This document shows, one piece after another, positions 10,337 to 24,300 of a stretch of 64,000 nucleotides of DNA. Position numbers and translations under genes: made by a program. Location: the NCBI GenBank assembly GCA_002633005.1, contig NMRA01000248.1:387846-451845 (forward strand), written 5' to 3'. A model generated the notes under the pieces. That model saw only the letters and a program-made list of their open reading frames with translations, ran no database searches and was not told the origin of the DNA. Source of the DNA: Phoronis australis (Eukaryota; Phoronida; Phoronidae). Numbering within the stretch: the first letter of the stretch is position 1; each line of letters opens with the position of its first letter.

Positions 10337-11340
10337 TAAAATTTAAACATTGGATTTATTTTACTGAACTCGCATTTCTCTAGTCTTGCCAAATGTCACT
10401 TATCGTAGCACTATGTTCATCTCTGCTGGATGAAAAATACTTTGCAAAGGAAACATTATCATTGTAACTTGTACTTTTGTTTTTTGTTGTATGTTTTATG
10501 ACTGTTCAAATATCTTTAAGGATGCATAATTATAGTGAAGAAGGTCAGCATAGCGTTTCTACTCTCAATGTTTTAATAACTTAAAGTGTAATCTAAGATA
10601 AAATGAAGAATTTTTATCATTTTATTACTCACATTGTTGTTATTATGTAATACTCATTTTTACCTATTTTTCTATTTTTATTTGCTTTTAAGTAGGCTAT
10701 GAACAGGTTCACTTTATCTGCTATATATATACAACACGGTGACAATCTTTTTACTGATATTGGCACCAAAATTTTGCCTTCTTCTGTATAAAAATTACTT
10801 AGTATTTGAAAGAATGAAGTTGACGAGTTTTTATTTGTGTGCTTTGTGAGTCGAGCTCGATGTTCTGTCCTGCTGTATGATAAAGCTTCCTCAAATTTGA
10901 ACAAATAATGGCAAAATTTGTTGCTATTTCATTTTTCAAACACTAACTTAATTGCTGAAATGTTCAAAATTTAATCATGTGTTTATATGCGACAGTTGTA
11001 CTATATAAAGTTTTCAAATAATCACAAAAAATTGTCTTCTTGTTTGCTGTTGTTGAAAATTTTGATAGAAAAATTTCGCTGTTCCACCTCTTTGTGTACT
11101 AATTTTAAGAATTGTTGCCATGGTTATTGCAATCAAGGTAGAAATTAATTTTGTGTACGATATGTAACATATCTGGTAGAGTTGATTTAGTGGACTAAAC
11201 AGGGATCACGTGTCTTAGTGTGGTTTCTCACTCGACATTTTGTTTAGCGTGACTTCTGGCCAGTTTCCCATTTATCTCGGGGACAATTATATGTAATATG
11301 TAGCAGTTAGGATACATTGTATTTATGTCCAATAAATTTT
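10337..11340 (+). other. Putative 3' UTR of the FREM1-like gene
   Basis: AT-rich sequence with no further coding potential after the stop. It runs to an AATAAA at 11331-11336 (context gtccAATAAAtttta), the first canonical poly(A) signal on the + strand after the stop that I noticed. The extent is inferred. Confidence 0.45.
11331..11336 (+). terminator. Candidate poly(A) signal for the FREM1-like gene
   Basis: AATAAA about 1 kb after the stop codon. Another AATAAA occurs near 11397. The choice between them cannot be made without transcripts. Confidence 0.4.
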
Positions 11341-11790
11341 ATACATTTTTGCAGTGGGTGTGGTGCATTAGTTGTTGAAAATCGCGCCAAGAGAAAAATA
11401 AAAAGGTATTTGTAACTACACTGAATCTCACTCCCATTGGGGTTTTCTTTTCCTGGCTGGGTTGCATAAGACGTGAAAACTTATTCACTGAATAGGTTTA
11501 ATTATTGTATGTCGCAAGTGCATTGTTCAACTATGGGACTGTGATGTGTCATCGTGTAATAGTATCAGTGTTGGTGTGGAATGTAGAATTTTTGTGCAAT
11601 GGGACTGTGGTTTGTATCTCATCAATCTACCAGCAGGGGGAGCTTGAGTATCTTCATGTAGACGTTAAGTCAAAGGTAACAAGTTTAAGAAGCTAACACA
11701 CTGTTTCTTAGTCTGTGAACAAATAAGAACCAAACACGTTTGCAAACTTAGGACAAAGACAACAACAGTGTTACTGGTGATATAAATACA

Positions 11791-11796
11791 TTTATT
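11791..11796 (-). terminator. Candidate poly(A) signal for the ADAMTS gene
   Basis: AATAAA on the minus strand (TTTATT on plus), about 2.4-3.4 kb beyond the last supported coding exon. It fits a convergent 3' end close to that of the FREM1-like gene. Weak support: the motif is common in AT-rich DNA. Confidence 0.3.
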
Positions 11797-14169
11797 TAAT
11801 CTCTATGAGATCGCACATATAAATAAAATAAAACAAAAGAAAAATGCTCTCAAAAGGTAAGGGACTTGTACTATAAGTATTGAAATGTTAATAGGTGTAG
11901 CTTAAACACAAATATGATGTAGCACATTGCATAGAGTCACCCTATAAGGCAGAATAGTTTCACATTGATCCAAATGCAATACAGTGTTCAGTTTCCCGTT
12001 ACGTGATGCAGTACGGAACACTATTTCACATTCTAAAGAGGTTATTTATTAGTTTCACATCACTATGCGCTGTAGCATACTGCTACATAATTCCACATCT
12101 TATTGCAGTTGAATACATTACACAGTTCCGCATCACAGTGTGGTGTAATACAATACACTGTCTCAGTATATTACAGTTTCACATCACATAAAGTGGTGTA
12201 AGACAATACATTGTTTCATATAATGTGGTATAATACATTACACATTTTCACATCACGATATGGTTTAATGCATTAGTTTCACAAGCGGTGTAACGCAATA
12301 CATTGTTTCACATAATGTGGTATAATACCTTACAATTTCACATCCGAATGTGGTGTAATAACACTGTTTCACATAAAGTGGTCCAACACAATGCACTGTT
12401 TCACATCATCATGTGGTGTAATACAACAGAATTTCACACCATTGTGTGTTGTAATGCAGTGGCTTAGTATCACATAACAAAGCAGTGTAACACAATGCAC
12501 CATTACACATGATAAAAAGGTATGTTTGTCACAGGAAAAATTTGTTGCATCAAGGTAACTTGTCAATCCTATGATTTTGGCAAACGATGGGTGTCTGGGG
12601 GTGTGTTCTAGGTGACATCACACTGGGATGGGATAATTCGACAGAAACGTGACAACCTCGAGCGGAGGTGTTTGCGACCTTAAATACTACTATTTCAACA
12701 ATATTTAAACTGTAATACTATTCAGCCATATCTTGTTGATTTTGACATAACACTAATTTCAATACTGTCTGGTTTTTATGTGAAAAAACTATTTTTATTT
12801 GGCCAAATTTCGTTGAGTTTGTCAGTAAACTACTTTGAATAACAAGTGAACAGTTGTGTACAGCTAATACTTCACTCGGCCAAATTTCGTCAACACTTTT
12901 ATAAAAATTGAGATTTATCAAATTCTAGGTTTTAAAATCTAAAATGGTATTCTTATAACTAAAATTTAGACTATATTGACGTGATTGGGCACACCTCATA
13001 GTACGACTGTAAGAAGTCGCTATTCACCGACCCTATCACTTAGTATACATGTTCCTTCAATATAAATTAGTAAGACTAATTATTCCATGCGAGACCAGTT
13101 GGGTTTTGTCATTGCCCCTGATTAGTACATTTGCTATTAAACAATCAATGATTGACAGCTAATCTATTGGACCATCAATGATTGACAGATAGTCTCCTTC
13201 ACCAATCAAAATCTTTACAATATAAGGCTATTATTCAGAAAATGAAATTAAACCTCAAAAATAAAGTTCTATCTTTTGGGCAAATAAAGGTAATAAATGA
13301 TAAATCTGTGTCGAAGGATACTTAATATTTGAAAAATTCAGAATACCTTGTTTTTACTTTTCTATTCGACTAATTTAGAACTAAATCGTGTTAAAGCTCT
13401 GCATTCAAATGACACTATGACTCTGGGCAGCAAACAATGACCACAGATTAATGACATATCTTGGGACCCTTTTCCCTTCAAAAACTTTGTGTGCATCAAA
13501 CCTTACTGACAGGGCAATAATTCCATATGTCCTACATGTAACAACACACTAGCGCCACCTACTTGTCACAACAGATGTCCTAACTGCAAAGTAGCGCCAC
13601 CTATTTGACATAATCAAAAATTCAATCTGTGGCTATTCATCTGAAAATCTTTGCAACACTAAATACCAGTGAAGGAAAATATTGCAAATAAGGGTAAAAC
13701 TTACTGATCTAAATGCGATATCATAAAAAATCAAGAACTACTGAACTAAACAAGTCACGAATTACACTTGTATTTACAAATGATACAATTCGAGGTAGGG
13801 ACTAGAGCTCCTGATTCATAAATAAAGCCTTGTCTAGAAATTACTCCAAAACAGTTTATATTCATATTAAATATAACTGGTGATACATAAAAATATTTCA
13901 CTAGTGTTACATATATATTAGAATGGCAGTTTCTAGCTCTTTCGCATAGTAATAAAACTAAAACAAATATATTATGTTAAGACTTTTCACAATAAAAGGT
14001 ACAAAAACATTCGAGTAATAATTAATAATAAATAAATGATCCTTAACACTGTGACTGAGGTCATTGTAATAAATAATTGGTCTGACTAAAACAGTTCAAC
14101 CCTATTTGACCAATTCCGTGCCCCTATTGGTCAATCATGAATTCCACCAATCTGCTATGTCCACATGTA
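11797..14169 (-). other. Putative ADAMTS 3' UTR / 3' region
   Basis: No coding potential recognised. It contains a long degenerate repeat tract (about 11985-12500), a duplicated 'atcaatgattgacag' segment (13143-13193) and a pair of 'tagcgccacct' copies near 13550 and 13592. Assigned to the 3' region only because it lies between the last candidate exon and the candidate poly(A) signal. Confidence 0.3.
11985..12500. repeat. Degenerate tandem array between the two genes
   Basis: Many diverged copies of a unit like 'tttcacatcatgtggtgtaatacaatacactg', with irregular period around 30-50 bp. The array lies in the putative ADAMTS 3' region. Confidence 0.65.
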
Positions 14170-14495
14170 CTAATTCTTATTGGCCACTAGAATTTCAACT
14201 CCTGACCTCTGGCAGTTTGTAGCAGCATTTCTCATCTCTGAGATGCAAAACGTTTCCTGGCATTTTGAGTCATGCCTGTCAATCACCATTTTGACAAAAG
14301 AAAGGTTCCACTCACTCGTGGTATTACCCTTGGACGGAGTGTAGGTACGATTGTAAGACTCCTGGTTCGTTTTGTACCTGTGACACGTAGAAATCCACTT
14401 CTTCCTGGATAAATAGCCGGGTAAACGCAAGTTTACTACTGCACTAACGAATTGCACAGTCATAAATACCCAACTTGTCTCTCGTTGGCAGTCTT
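14170..14495 (-). CDS. Candidate terminal ADAMTS exon (doubtful PLAC region)
   Basis: After exon 21 the phase needs two bases. An acceptor at cattctgcag|AA fits and gives E-D-C at the position where ADAMTS10 has the first PLAC cysteine, followed by an open frame of 107 codons ending TAG at 14172-14170. However the expected PLAC pattern (six Cys including a CC..C end) is absent; only EDC and a Y...STC segment are suggestive. It may be a degenerate PLAC, a wrong exon or chance. The true PLAC exon could be split elsewhere between 11800 and 15190. Confidence 0.25.
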
Positions 14496-15190
14496 CTGCA
14501 GAATGACGCATTACCTAGTTTATATGAGTATTTTTTCAGATCAGATCTTAATAGTTCGTTCACATGCATTTCGTGTTTATTGAACATTCAGGCCTGTGTT
14601 ACCTAGTTCCCACGCAGCATGTGAACACCTTTCAATGAACACAGGTCCTTTGTATATACAGCTGAGATCGTAAAATGACTATGGCTGACACCTCTCAACA
14701 CTGTTATGAATATCTCGAACTCGTTTGGCAGCGCAATCGATGGAAATATGGACGTCCGCATATCTTGAACTTCAGCACCAGATGGCAGTATTCAACGCTA
14801 TCCACATCTTGACATCCTGTAAATTAAATAGATCACCACACTAAAGTAAGCTCCAAATAAATCCACGCCATATTAAACCCCAAATACTATCAACTCTAAA
14901 TGATCCCTGACGTGAATAGAAATACGATGAATTGGCGGTGATACCACATTTTAGAAACATTTAGAAAGCCTTGAAATAAAAATAACACTTTGAAGAAAAT
15001 CACACTCGAGGCCCGAGTTCATATTCTGTATCGGCGAAGGTACTATGAACATTGAATTAATTACCTCTTATCTCCCTGACGCAAAGAATGGCTGGTTAGA
15101 TGATTTTTGTTAAAAACATGAAAAAAAAAGATATTCTGCAATTATTAAATAATACGCATAATCTGATCGTGACAACGCAGACGTACTAAC

Positions 15191-15347
15191 CTTGCGGTGC
15201 CGTCTCATTGATGACATCACACCGACTAGTGCACGTCTGTACAGTCGGAGGTTTGCGTCTTGCGTCACACCCGCTACTGATCTTGCCACTGTAGGTGTGA
15301 CACTGCACAGTTCTCCTCTGTTGACCCTCCCCACACTTGGATGAACA
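15191..15347 (-). CDS. ADAMTS10: ADAMTS exon 21: last supported TSP1 repeat
   Basis: Acceptor ctgtttag|[41 protein letters not shown], then DVINETAPQ and donor caag|gttagt. If this donor is not used, reading continues one Gly codon and stops at TAG (15188-15186), yielding a protein without PLAC. The real frame differs from the longer Met-initiated frame that overlaps it. Confidence 0.82.
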
Positions 15348-18300
15348 CTAAACAGGAAAATAAATCGTGATAAAAGTTGTCAAACAGTTGTGAAGTTCTA
15401 ACTCTTGTTCACCAGAGGGGGTTCATGGATGGATGCATTACACATGAAGTAGGTTCTTCTTACAAAATGCTTGAAGGCAATGGATCATGGTCGAACAAGC
15501 ACTTTCGACTGGTTGAAAAGTAACGGGAAAGAAAGTTTGCAAGAAAGTACAATCCTTAATTCACAAAGTTTATAATATTTTATGTTTTAATAACAGTCCT
15601 GACTTTTGTGCAATGGCATGAAAAAGCATGCGTTCTGATTGTTGGCCACATTTTGGGTAATGTGAATTTTTTGATGTCTGAACTAATCGGCCTTCATTTG
15701 ATTTTGGAAAAACACACATTATTTAAACGTAAAACTTAATATACTGATGTGCACAAATGCTTAGTTAATAAAAAAAAAAATGTGAGCACGTTCCATCTAC
15801 TGGTCAAGTACGATCTTATATATTCAAATTCAAACACATCATATTTACCTCTCCCCATTTTCCAATCTTCCACTCAGCAGGAGGGCAGTTACCATTGGTA
15901 CATCGGATACGACTGGGTGGTCGCTTACTCAGGTCACATGATTTGTACGGGAGGTAGCGCTGTTTCTCTGTATCACGGCAGTAAACGCTTCGCCTTTTGG
16001 TACCAGTCCCGCACTCCGACGAACACTGAAATGATACGGATAGATTACTCAAGAGTTTAGAATTAAACTTCAAACACTTTTACGCAGCTATTATTAACCC
16101 ACTTCAACTAACTGTTAGCGCCAAACAGAACAACTGGAATCAGGCATAAATCAGGCAATTTTGGCCAATACAGTTGCCTGAAATTGACAACATTTTACCA
16201 TACGAGAGTTAACTATCTGCATATCCACCTACCCTTGACCACGGTCCAGCGGCCCAGACAGCCGGACAGGCAGCACGGTTGCATGAAGCACGTGACTTGG
16301 GCTTGCGTGTCATACACTGGTCGTCATTTAACATCTCCTGCTCCTTGTCATCAAGTCTACGCATGCAATAGACGGAACGTGTCTTGTATCCACCACCGCA
16401 TGTCTTACTGCACGCCGCCCACTTGCCGATCACCCACCTGGTGGTGAAGGAGAGGAACTATTTCATAACCATTACATTAAATTTCATCAAAGCAGAGATT
16501 CACCTATTAATACAAGTTATCTCGCTTGGATATAATAATAGGCATAAATAGCCAAGATATGAAACCAGCGTCAAAATCATTAAAGCTTGCTTGGGTAACT
16601 ACACCACTGAGTTCTGGTCATTAAAAAGTATCAACAGATATTATCACACCATAAATGATTGGATTACACCATTACATAATTTCAATCTCCAACAATGTGA
16701 CGATGCGTAAACCTGCGTAGTATTGACTCTAACATGCAGCCACATTTCCACGTGGTATAATCCACTTAAACTCACTCGGCTGGGCACTGCTTGTCTGTAC
16801 ACGCCCGGCTGAGATCGGAGAGACGGTCGACCTTTGAGCAGTAAGAATCCTTCACGACTGTTTGATCATCTTTGCGGATACAGACCGCAACAGCCTTGCT
16901 GATACCTGTCAATAAATACACATGATAAGTGTCTGTTCCTGCTATTAGACATCTAGTTAATTACAAGCATAAGTCAGACAAGTTTACATCTCTTATTTCT
17001 AGATGAATATGCAAACAATAACAAACTGGCCACCGTTACAGGAGGAGATCAGTTCGATTCTTTCCCATAAAAATCATGGTGGATAAGTGGCAATTAAACT
17101 ATGATAACAAACAAAAGAGCATTCAATAAAGAAGTCGGATGATAGCAGAAGTTTTAGTAAACCAAAAGAGTAAAATTGATTCTGATGCGAAGATTCTTTT
17201 AAAAACTGATGAGGTGCTGTGGTAAGTTTTTAGTTTTCCTGATTATAAAAAAGAGAAAGTTACTTGACTGTCATGTGTCAGGCCAGGTTAAATGAAGGTC
17301 ATGTGTCAGGCCAGGTCAAATGAAGGTCATGTGTCAGGCCAGGTCAAATGCAGGTCATAAAAGAGACAACTGCAGTCAATTCATTAAAACTATCTTAGGT
17401 ACACTTGTGCACCTTTTTACAAAAGAAAAAGAACTTAGTTAAAATGACGGGAGCTGGATTTTTTTTCATTAAATGGTGAGGCGCAGGTTTGAAAATGAGT
17501 CGGGCACAGATCAGATCCAACTACGCCACTTTCTTTAAACCCTTCCAGCACTTTCTGAACTTCACAACCAATTCTTGTACACTACATTTTTCATTAATAA
17601 TCGCTATTTTCTTTACCCTTACCACCGTTCCCTGCAATATCCAGTGTTGTAAACGAGAGAAACTTGTAAAAACAAAGGGTCACTCACCCTTGCCACATGA
17701 GACCGAACATCCAGACCAAGGAGAATATTGCCAGATGAAGACAGTGGGTTCCTCCTCCTGTGGTGGCACTATGACGTGGTGCGACGGTGACTTGGCCAAA
17801 TTATACTGGTACGTGATGCCTTTGTTCTTCTCTTGCAGCAGTAGCTACATAGGAATGAGGAAACATTTTGAGATTTTCGATCATTCATGATTGCCAACAG
17901 TGTTTTTTACTGCAATTGAGTTGCACAAATCTTCAAGACTTAATGCTATATAACTGATTGCAGCTCAAGGTTACACACTGCTCAACAATACCAGGGCAAT
18001 ATGTGACTGAGCTATGGGAATGTTCAGCTTCTTGACCAGTTTTTATGCAATTGGGCCCTTTTAGCACACAATATACAAACGTACTTTCAAATTACAAAAC
18101 TCCACAACAAAATATAAATATTAAAAAAAGTTGCATTACCACCATTTGTACTGTACAACTACCATAAAATAACATCTGGTAAAAATTTAGTTTACTTTTA
18201 ACAAAGTTGTCGTTTTAATGAAAATAAGCGCACCATGATAAAAATGTCCTCCGACGTTGGCCCAAGTGCCTTCAGGCTCTCCACCTGGCCCAGCTCTCGC

Positions 18301-21300
18301 TCATAGTGAAAGACTGTCCCGGCCAACTCGAAGTTACGTGGCCAATCTATCGTCCAACCTCCGTTGATGTGGTATCTTCCGTCAGACGTTTTCAAAGCTG
18401 GACGATAAATAAAAATCGTTATTAACAGCTAGTGCCCTCCATGGCAAAGAGATGATTTTACACAACTAGTGAACAACTTGACAAATGGCTATTAATGGCA
18501 GCGGAAATTTGGCTGTTTGTTACCTTCTTAACTTGTCAAGAAAAGCTGTTGAAGTACTGTCCTATCTAGGCATTTTCAAACCAGACGCAATTAATACAAC
18601 CCACCACGAATCAATCGTCAAGCTATAGTAATAGTGGTGAGTGAAATCAAATTAGTAAACTCATACATGGCCCGAGAACACCAGTTGATGACCAGAACAC
18701 AATGGATCGGATGGTACAGCCAGGTGCAACAGACCGGCTGTGAAGAGACGGTTCCGTAATGTTGTAATTGGATTATGCACTACTCACAGCACCAAAAGGG
18801 GGAGCAGTGGTTTGATCATGGATATGTGAATAGTTACAAGATGCACTACGCTGTATAAACAACAACATGGAGATTTCACACTTACCTAGATAGTTGTTCG
18901 ACTCCACAGTTTCAGACACCTTTATATGGATAGCACCTTTGGGTATTTTAACCACTTGCTGGTATGCTGAAATGAAAATGGCTTATGTAACTCGTCAATT
19001 CACACATTACTTGTTTACAGTTGAAAGAAAAACTGCGGCATTCTTTAACAACACGGGGACTCTTATGCTCCGGCGACGAAAACATTGAAACAGAGGTCTT
19101 CCTTGGTCTGGGCACCTAAACAGCATCCATCTATACAACCTTCAGTTGAAAATGTGATCTCTGCTAACATATTTTCCAATTATAAGATGATTTTGTATCT
19201 CGGAGCAAATATGTTTAACACCGACTACAAAGAAAACTGTGCAAATGTGAAATGTGCTTACTTCCTTCCGAAAGTGGGTCATTAGCGTGACCCTTGATAG
19301 TTTCACAACTGCTACCATCGCCTCCACACACGCGGCACCGGTCTTCGACTGCATTGGAACCCAGTATCTTGTCACATCCAACTCTCTGAAAAATAACAAA
19401 AATTACAAATTTCTATTCTAGTTTTAAAACAGTTTATTGATAACTTGTTTTTGATTTGAATACAAAATTAAAAAACTATTCCTAAAATGGTGAAAACGAG
19501 CAATGATTTTTTCGAGCGCAGGGTGAGATTTTACGGAAAATTTACTGTTTAACAAATTTCAACGTACCACACATTCTCCGTTGATACACATATCGTGTCT
19601 GTCGGGGTAACACTCAGTGCCATCAATCACCTTTGGAGCACGTTCAGTGTAGAAGTTGTAGCCAATAGCGAGACAGTTGACGGCGCACGGGTTGACCTGG
19701 CCTCCGTTGAATGGCTTCCAGTCGTAATATTTGCCTCGGAACGGAACATCGTTGTAACTTTTACACTGTTCCTCGCGAAAGTTGGCAGATGTGTCTAAAC
19801 AAGGCTGCAAACCAAACACGTCAAGTAAAGCAGCAGGTAAAGAGACATCTACAGGAACTTTCACGCTTTTACTGTTCGAGCTAAACTCTGAACATTACAG
19901 TTTTTTTGGACTTTGTGATGTCTAACAAAGTACGGTACAAAATCACCAGTTTGAGACAGTGCCTTGAATTTGGGACACGAAGACAAAATTGAACTTCGGT
20001 GATTATGAAGATTGGGACACAATTTTGGTGTTCACCATACTTCTCATACCAGACAGTGCTTTTTGTATCAATGGTCTGAAACTAGAATTGGCAGTCCACA
20101 AAATCGTCCAAAAACAGCCACCCATGTGTCCATTCATTCCTCCCCATAGTGTGCAACATGGAGACGAACGATTGTTAGTCGTTGATGGTAATTCCTAAAT
20201 TAAGGATGGCCAATGTTGCTCATTCTAAGCTCCAACCTTGAGCTAAATGATTAATTTTACACTCCATTCATCATACCACCGAAATTTACTTAAATAAACA
20301 CTTAACGCACATTATGCTGACCTTATGCCAAATGAGCCAATCAGTGAAGAGCTTGAAATTCACTACGGCAACATTCTCGCAACAATTTAGCGTTACGAGC
20401 TCTATAAACACAAGTATTCAGGTAGGCACGTGGTACCTATGCCCCCAAAATATAAGGGCTCATTCATGAACAGCACCACCTTGTGAATATTAGATTACTC
20501 TAGTTGGAATTTTGGTGTCCACATCCTACCTACCTTAACATTACACGACCGATATCGTTTGCGTTCCCCCAGACAGTACTTGCCACTGTTCTCGGGCTGG
20601 GGATTGTTACAGCTCCTCGCACTGGACTCGACTCCACCCCCGCAGGTACGGGAACACGACCCCCAACTGGTCCAGTCGCCCCACTGGCCGTCCACGGACT
20701 TGGCTCTGTAGCCCTTCACGGCACACTTGCCATGATAGCACCACTAGAAATAAGGTTAAAGTTACAAGGTAAAGTATGGTAAACATCATCAGAAACAGAG
20801 TATCTTAAATTCGGGACACTGTCACAATATGACGAAATTTCCTCAGCTTTTTACTTCAACAAACTCCTTCTCATTGAATTTTCCCTTAATTTTAGATACC
20901 ATAAATAGAATTTTTGACAATTCAAGTCAATTATTCTCAATTGGTTCAACATTAGGAAGATGAACAGAAAATTTTTAAGGATTCAACATTAACTATACAC
21001 CAATTACTATACACCAGTAAAAACTTACCCCATTCCTGACTTTGTGCGTATTACAGGCCGTACCATCTACGGCTGGAATACTGTTGGTACGACACTGACC
21101 CTGTCTGTTGGTACACCATAGTTCAGAGCAGACCTCCTGCAACGGACAGAGAATGTCTGAAAGGCTGCTGCGCAATAAACAAATTCAAAACTAATTCCAT
21201 CACTACTAGACCTTACACAGAATGGTCTCTACTCAGCTAAAATAGGTACACTTACTGATTGAACAAAAAAAAAAAAAAACCCTCAACACCAACAGCTGTT

Positions 21301-24300
21301 GTTCTTACCACATATTGTATTGTATCACATAGTATACTGTATTGTTCTGCATATTGCGTTGTATTGTATTGGTAGTAAATTACTATAACATAGCATCGTG
21401 TATGATATCGCATGTACTGTAAAATCTCACCCCGACAAAAATGTAAAAATGGAGTACTTTGCCTGCAGTTCCAGTACTGAACTCAACAATCTCCAAAGCC
21501 ATGGTAACCAATCTTTTATGAAATAAATGAGAAAACCAAATTTCACTTATTCGCCTTAGTGTGTCCTAAATTGGTTACATTTCATCATAGTATTGTACCA
21601 TATAGTATCATATTGTATCATATAGTATCATATTGTATCATATAGTACTCCATATATGGTACTTGTATTCAAAAGCATATGGTACACACCTTCTTTCTAC
21701 ATGCCTTGGACCATGAGCCATACTGCAGCGCACACTGGTCATCAGCTGAGTGCATCTCTCCAGGGAGAGTGGACGGGTAGCTGAAGGCTCTCGCAGGTGG
21801 TGGATTCTCTAGGCATTTACCCCGGCCTGAACTGTGGTGACATAATGGCAAGGTTATCAAATAAAATAGTCAAAACCAGCGACTGTAACAAATGCCTTTA
21901 GTTAAGAATTAATTCTGACTTTCATCAGGATGCAGCGTCTAATTTGAAATCCGAATAATTTCACAAATTTTACCATGAGGCTCAGAAATTTCAAGAGGCA
22001 GCCTAAGTTTTGCCGGCCAAACAACTCACTAACAGCGACCTTACAACCAAAGAACTGGCTGACAGCTCTGTAAAAATGCTTATCCCAGAATTCCTAGTCC
22101 AATTAGTTAGTTCTATCACTCAAGGCAAACAGGTGACTATACACCTTGTGTTTGTTCACTCACTCTAGAAACCCTGTGATGTACTCTTTACTGCACTTTG
22201 ACCAGGAGAATGGGTCCGTGTTCTTCGTCAGCTGGGAAGCCATGATCTTGGCAGAGTCGTGACCTGGCTTACCACAGTCATTGCCTGACCCATCATGTTG
22301 CATACCAAAGCTGGAACAGGAAGAGTTGTAACTCACATCATGGAAAATAGAGGGCAGTAGTGAGGTATGCAGAACCAACCATTGTATTTGCGAAATTGCA
22401 GTCAAGGGCTTAATTCACCTGCAGTTAAAATGGATTCTAATCTGGTTATAATGGTTTCTAATCTGGTTACAATGGTTTGTAATCTAGTTATAACAGTTTC
22501 TAATCTGGTTATAATGATTTCCAAGCACTGTTGTGGATTGCCAAGGCTGAATGCACATTTTTGCACATGGTTGGTTAACATTGGATACACCACTAGGACA
22601 TGTCACAGTGGGGAACATGACTACAGGTCTGCAAGACTACAGCACAGAAACCAACCAGTGAAAACCATTTTATCATCAAATGTTTGTGATAACAATATGG
22701 TAAGTACATGGCATCAAAGAGTTCATGTTCATTACTGTTTCTTGGTGCACAAAGGAATGTAGAAAATGACATGCACTGTAAGATACCAATTAAAAGTTTA
22801 TTAAGTTGGCCAATAGATGTCACTAAAGTTGCATGTTGGGTGCTGGAACTGGGAACACTGAAGATGAGGTCAACACATCAAAGATTACATCATCTTGTCA
22901 TAGAACTATTACTAGAACACAACCCACACACCTATCACTAATCAGCCAATCAGTTCATGTCTTGACAGAGATTGTGGCCTGCTGACCTTGAGCTTAATGA
23001 CATTTTAATTGATTCTGGAGAGAACAGTTCTTTTGATCAGCCCAGTTTTATCTTGTCACTTCCTGTGGTAATTATGATCGCCAAAGAAGAGCAAGGCTTC
23101 ATCCCACCACGGTGGGCTGGCCACGGGGAGCCCAAGGGCTGACCCCAGTTTTGGTTGAACTAAGTTGGCAAATGAATCCATTGATTGGATTTTTAGGAAC
23201 CCAACTATTGAAACAATGATAAATGATAACTCATGTTTGTAGTTTATGTATACGTCATAGTCAAAAGGATGACTAGATATTTACTTATCAGCCAAATTCA
23301 CTGCAAACTCTCTACTTACTAGCCACAAGATGGAGACGGTAATGTTTGCATTTAATAGCCTGCAGGGGAGGGCAACTCGTCCAAAAAAATTTATATTTTG
23401 CTCAACATTTTAACCACATTGTCTGAATTTTGGAAGTAACTTTCTTCCCACATCCACCACTTCACCTAATGCACTTGTAATTGCAGTCATGGTACACAGG
23501 TTATAACAGATCTACAGAAAGTATAACGGTCACACAATATCAACATCTATCTATCTATTAGTTAACTTCTGAGTACTGGATGTCAATAAGTCACCATTAG
23601 TTGGCAAGTGTCTTGAACTACAATATGTCAGGCCACAAGTTTTTAATTTCCCTTTCCATCACTGTTTCAATTGGTTAAAGTCAGTCATGGACGTTTCCTT
23701 ACTAATTGCACAGTCAGACATCTAGTCAAGTCAACAGACAGTCTCAAGTATGTGTCCTGTACTTCACACATCAGCTAATCAGTGACCAGCTCAGGGGAAT
23801 TCCACTACAACTTAGCCTTGTTGCCTTATGAACATTTTCAAAATACTATTCCAACACACTACTTGAGATATTACACAGGCAGGTCATATGTGAACTTCTG
23901 GCAAAAATGTGCGGAATTACAACCACAGGAGCAGGTTTACACTAGTCAGGAGAGTATAAAGATCGTTGAACTTTCGTAACTATCTAAGATATGATGCCAA
24001 CTGTCTGGATGGAAACCTTATTATGTGATCCTTAGACAGAAAATATACAAATTAAGATAAAATGTTTTTAAGATTCACAGGCAACACAGTGGGGGTTGGT
24101 GGCAACCAGGGATTATATCTTGAAACATTCCAGCAACTGCTCAGGAGAGCATTTAGTATTCCAGTCAAAGAATTAGCTGAAACTGATTTTCCTTCAAAGT
24201 GCATTTTAAAATTTTGATTGCCACAAAGTTTAATGGGTGTATTTGTTACAAACTTTGTACAAGGTGTTTCAGATTTTATCTTTAACTTACAAAAGCTATT

